A DNA stretch of 18,456 bases from contig CABRGB010000034.1 in assembly GCA_902470345.1 (NCBI GenBank), positions 1 through 18,456 of the forward strand, read 5' to 3'. The DNA is from an uncultured Collinsella sp. (GTDB taxonomy: Bacteria > Actinomycetota > Coriobacteriia > Coriobacteriales > Coriobacteriaceae). Each line of letters opens with the position of its first letter. Position 1 is the stretch's first letter. Below, piece after piece: positions 18,008-18,456 of the stretch. The position numbers and the translations under genes are program-made. Below the pieces are notes generated by a model. That model worked only from the letters and a program-made list of their open reading frames with translations, made no database searches and was not told the DNA's origin.

Positions 18008-18019
18008 GTTAACCTGTCC

Positions 18020-18108
18020 GGGCCCGCCCCTGCGTGTTTTCTTCTTCGCTGGTCCTCGCGCTTCGCGCTGCGGGATCGCTCAGAAGAAAACACTCCCGGG
18101 GTGGGCCC
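18020..18108. terminator. Long imperfect hairpin after the ATPase gene
   Basis: GGGCCCGCCCC (18020-18030) pairs with GGGGTGGGCCC (18098-18108) with one mismatch. Inside it GTGTTTTCTTCT (18034-18045) pairs perfectly with AGAAGAAAACAC (18082-18093), and the top (18046-18081) folds imperfectly around GCGC-TTC-GCGC. It starts 13 bp after the ATPase stop codon. No T-run follows, so it may be a degenerate palindromic repeat or an mRNA 3' stabiliser rather than a true terminator. Its right arm is also the beginning of tandem repeat unit 1. Confidence 0.5.
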
Positions 18109-18200
18109 TACGGTATCCTTGCTGGCTTTTCTCCCGCGCGGTTGAAAAAGGGCTGAGGGAGAGAAGGTGAGCGGCCGAGCAATTGCTCGGCCGCTCGTTT
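18093..18200 (+). repeat. Tandem intergenic repeat, unit 1
   Basis: This is the first of two related units. Bases 18103-18171 match 18242-18310 without gaps at 59 of 69 positions (hand count), a repeat period of 139 bp. The conserved block contains GGTATCCTTGCTGG and AAAGGGCTGAGGGA, and its two ends (GGCCCT and AGGGCT) can pair. The unit finishes with its own, different terminator stem. There is no open frame with a ribosome site, so it is best seen as an extragenic repeat or a small RNA unit. Confidence 0.65.
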
Positions 18201-18201
18201 T
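18169..18201 (+). terminator. Terminator stem of repeat unit 1
   Basis: A perfect 28-bp palindrome, GAGCGGCCGAGCAA (18169-18182) and its complement (18183-18196), is followed by GTTTTAAAT. The sequence of the stem differs from that of unit 2, although both begin GAGC and end GCTC. Confidence 0.75.
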
Positions 18202-18229
18202 AAATAAAGGATGTGCCCTTAGGAAACCC

Positions 18230-18341
18230 CTCCCGGCGGCCGGGCCCTGCGGTATCCTTGCTGGTTCTTCTCCCGTGCGGATGATAAAGGGCTGAGGGAA
18301 AGTGTGTGAGCTGGTCGGGCTTTGCCCGGCCAGCTCTTTTT
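18230..18341 (+). repeat. Tandem intergenic repeat, unit 2
   Basis: This is the second copy of the element at 18093-18200, offset by 139 bp with 86% identity over the 69-bp conserved block. Differences are mainly single substitutions, and the last ten bases before the terminator are more divergent. Like unit 1 it closes with a strong stem and T-run. It lies about 50 bp before the lysine-rich gene at the right edge. Confidence 0.65.
18308..18341 (+). terminator. Rho-independent terminator of repeat unit 2
   Basis: GAGCTGGTCGGGC (18308-18320) and GCCCGGCCAGCTC (18324-18336) pair over 13 bp with one G-U, around a TTT loop, and are followed by five T. This is the most convincing terminator between the ATPase and the next gene. 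Confidence 0.82.
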
Positions 18342-18389
18342 GATTTAAAATACCTGCTCAGTTGTGTGGTTTTGTGCTGGGAGGCATTT

Positions 18390-18456
18390 GTGGGCAAGGC
18401 TAAGGCTAAGGCGAAGAAAAAGACGACGGGGGCGCGGGCTAAGCGCGATCGTCGTC
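18390..18456 (+). CDS. Start of an unidentified lysine-rich protein (cut by right edge)
   Basis: A GTG at 18390 is preceded by GGGAGG (18379-18384) at a 5-nt distance. It opens a frame running to the window end, reading (V/M)GKAKAKAKKKTTGARAKRDRR. Only about 22 residues are visible, extremely rich in Lys, Arg and Ala, with no recognisable domain. The basic head resembles that of the M32 peptidase in this window (MGKKLDKKAKAAVAK), which may simply reflect a shared type of disordered N-terminus. The function cannot be stated. The overlapping TTG at 18388 is in another frame and gives an unlikely Arg/Leu run. Confidence 0.5.
   Translation, partial: MGKAKAKAKKKTTGARAKRDRR

Noticed and set aside
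18150..18165. TPP-riboswitch-like CTGAG motif in the tandem repeats
   Set aside because: GGCTGAGGGA lacks the second conserved TPP arm and no thiamine gene follows.

Overview
The window is high-GC DNA. Two lines counted by hand give 42/60 G+C inside pheT (6241-6300) and 30/60 inside the reverse-strand gene near 12.6 kb. Gene style, dense GC-rich antisense open frames, a phenylalanine T-box and the protein sequences suggest a gut actinobacterium of the class Coriobacteriia, probably Collinsella or a close relative. That assignment is by familiarity and has not been tested. No rRNA, tRNA, insertion sequence or CRISPR array was seen.

Layout: (1) the 3' part of an EamA/DMT-type permease runs in from the left edge; (2) glmM (phosphoglucosamine mutase) is followed by a 265-bp spacer packed with stem-loops, including a REP-like palindrome; (3) a family M32 metallocarboxypeptidase lies on the minus strand; (4) a Phe-type T-box leader precedes pheS and pheT, the two subunits of phenylalanyl-tRNA synthetase; (5) a three-gene ECF metal transporter (M with fused N-like tail, Q, O) sits behind a promoter and an inverted repeat matching the GTGTTAC-N14-GTAACAC NikR-type operator, so nickel is the likely substrate; (6) a zinc-dependent phospholipase C-like protein is convergent with, and overlaps by 3 nt, (7) a lower-GC orphan protein with a putative PD-(D/E)XK/VSR-like nuclease end; (8) a 128-bp MITE-like inverted-repeat element; (9) pyk (pyruvate kinase) on the minus strand; (10) a Ca2+-type P-type ATPase on the plus strand; (11) about 380 bp of tandemly repeated stem-loops before the start of an unidentified lysine-rich protein cut by the right edge.

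Most genes are housekeeping: cell-wall precursor synthesis, tRNA charging, glycolysis and peptide turnover. The novelty is in the non-coding DNA. The strongest candidate is the leader of the P-type ATPase. It holds two hairpins whose loops are perfectly complementary over 7 nt. The second hairpin buries the whole Shine-Dalgarno sequence, and an alternative helix competes with it. This looks like an RNA switch controlling translation of an ion pump, and I could not match it to a riboswitch class I know. Secondary candidates are the NikR-type operator in an actinobacterial setting, the tandem terminator-bearing repeat units after the ATPase, the MITE-like element, and the orphan nuclease-like gene.
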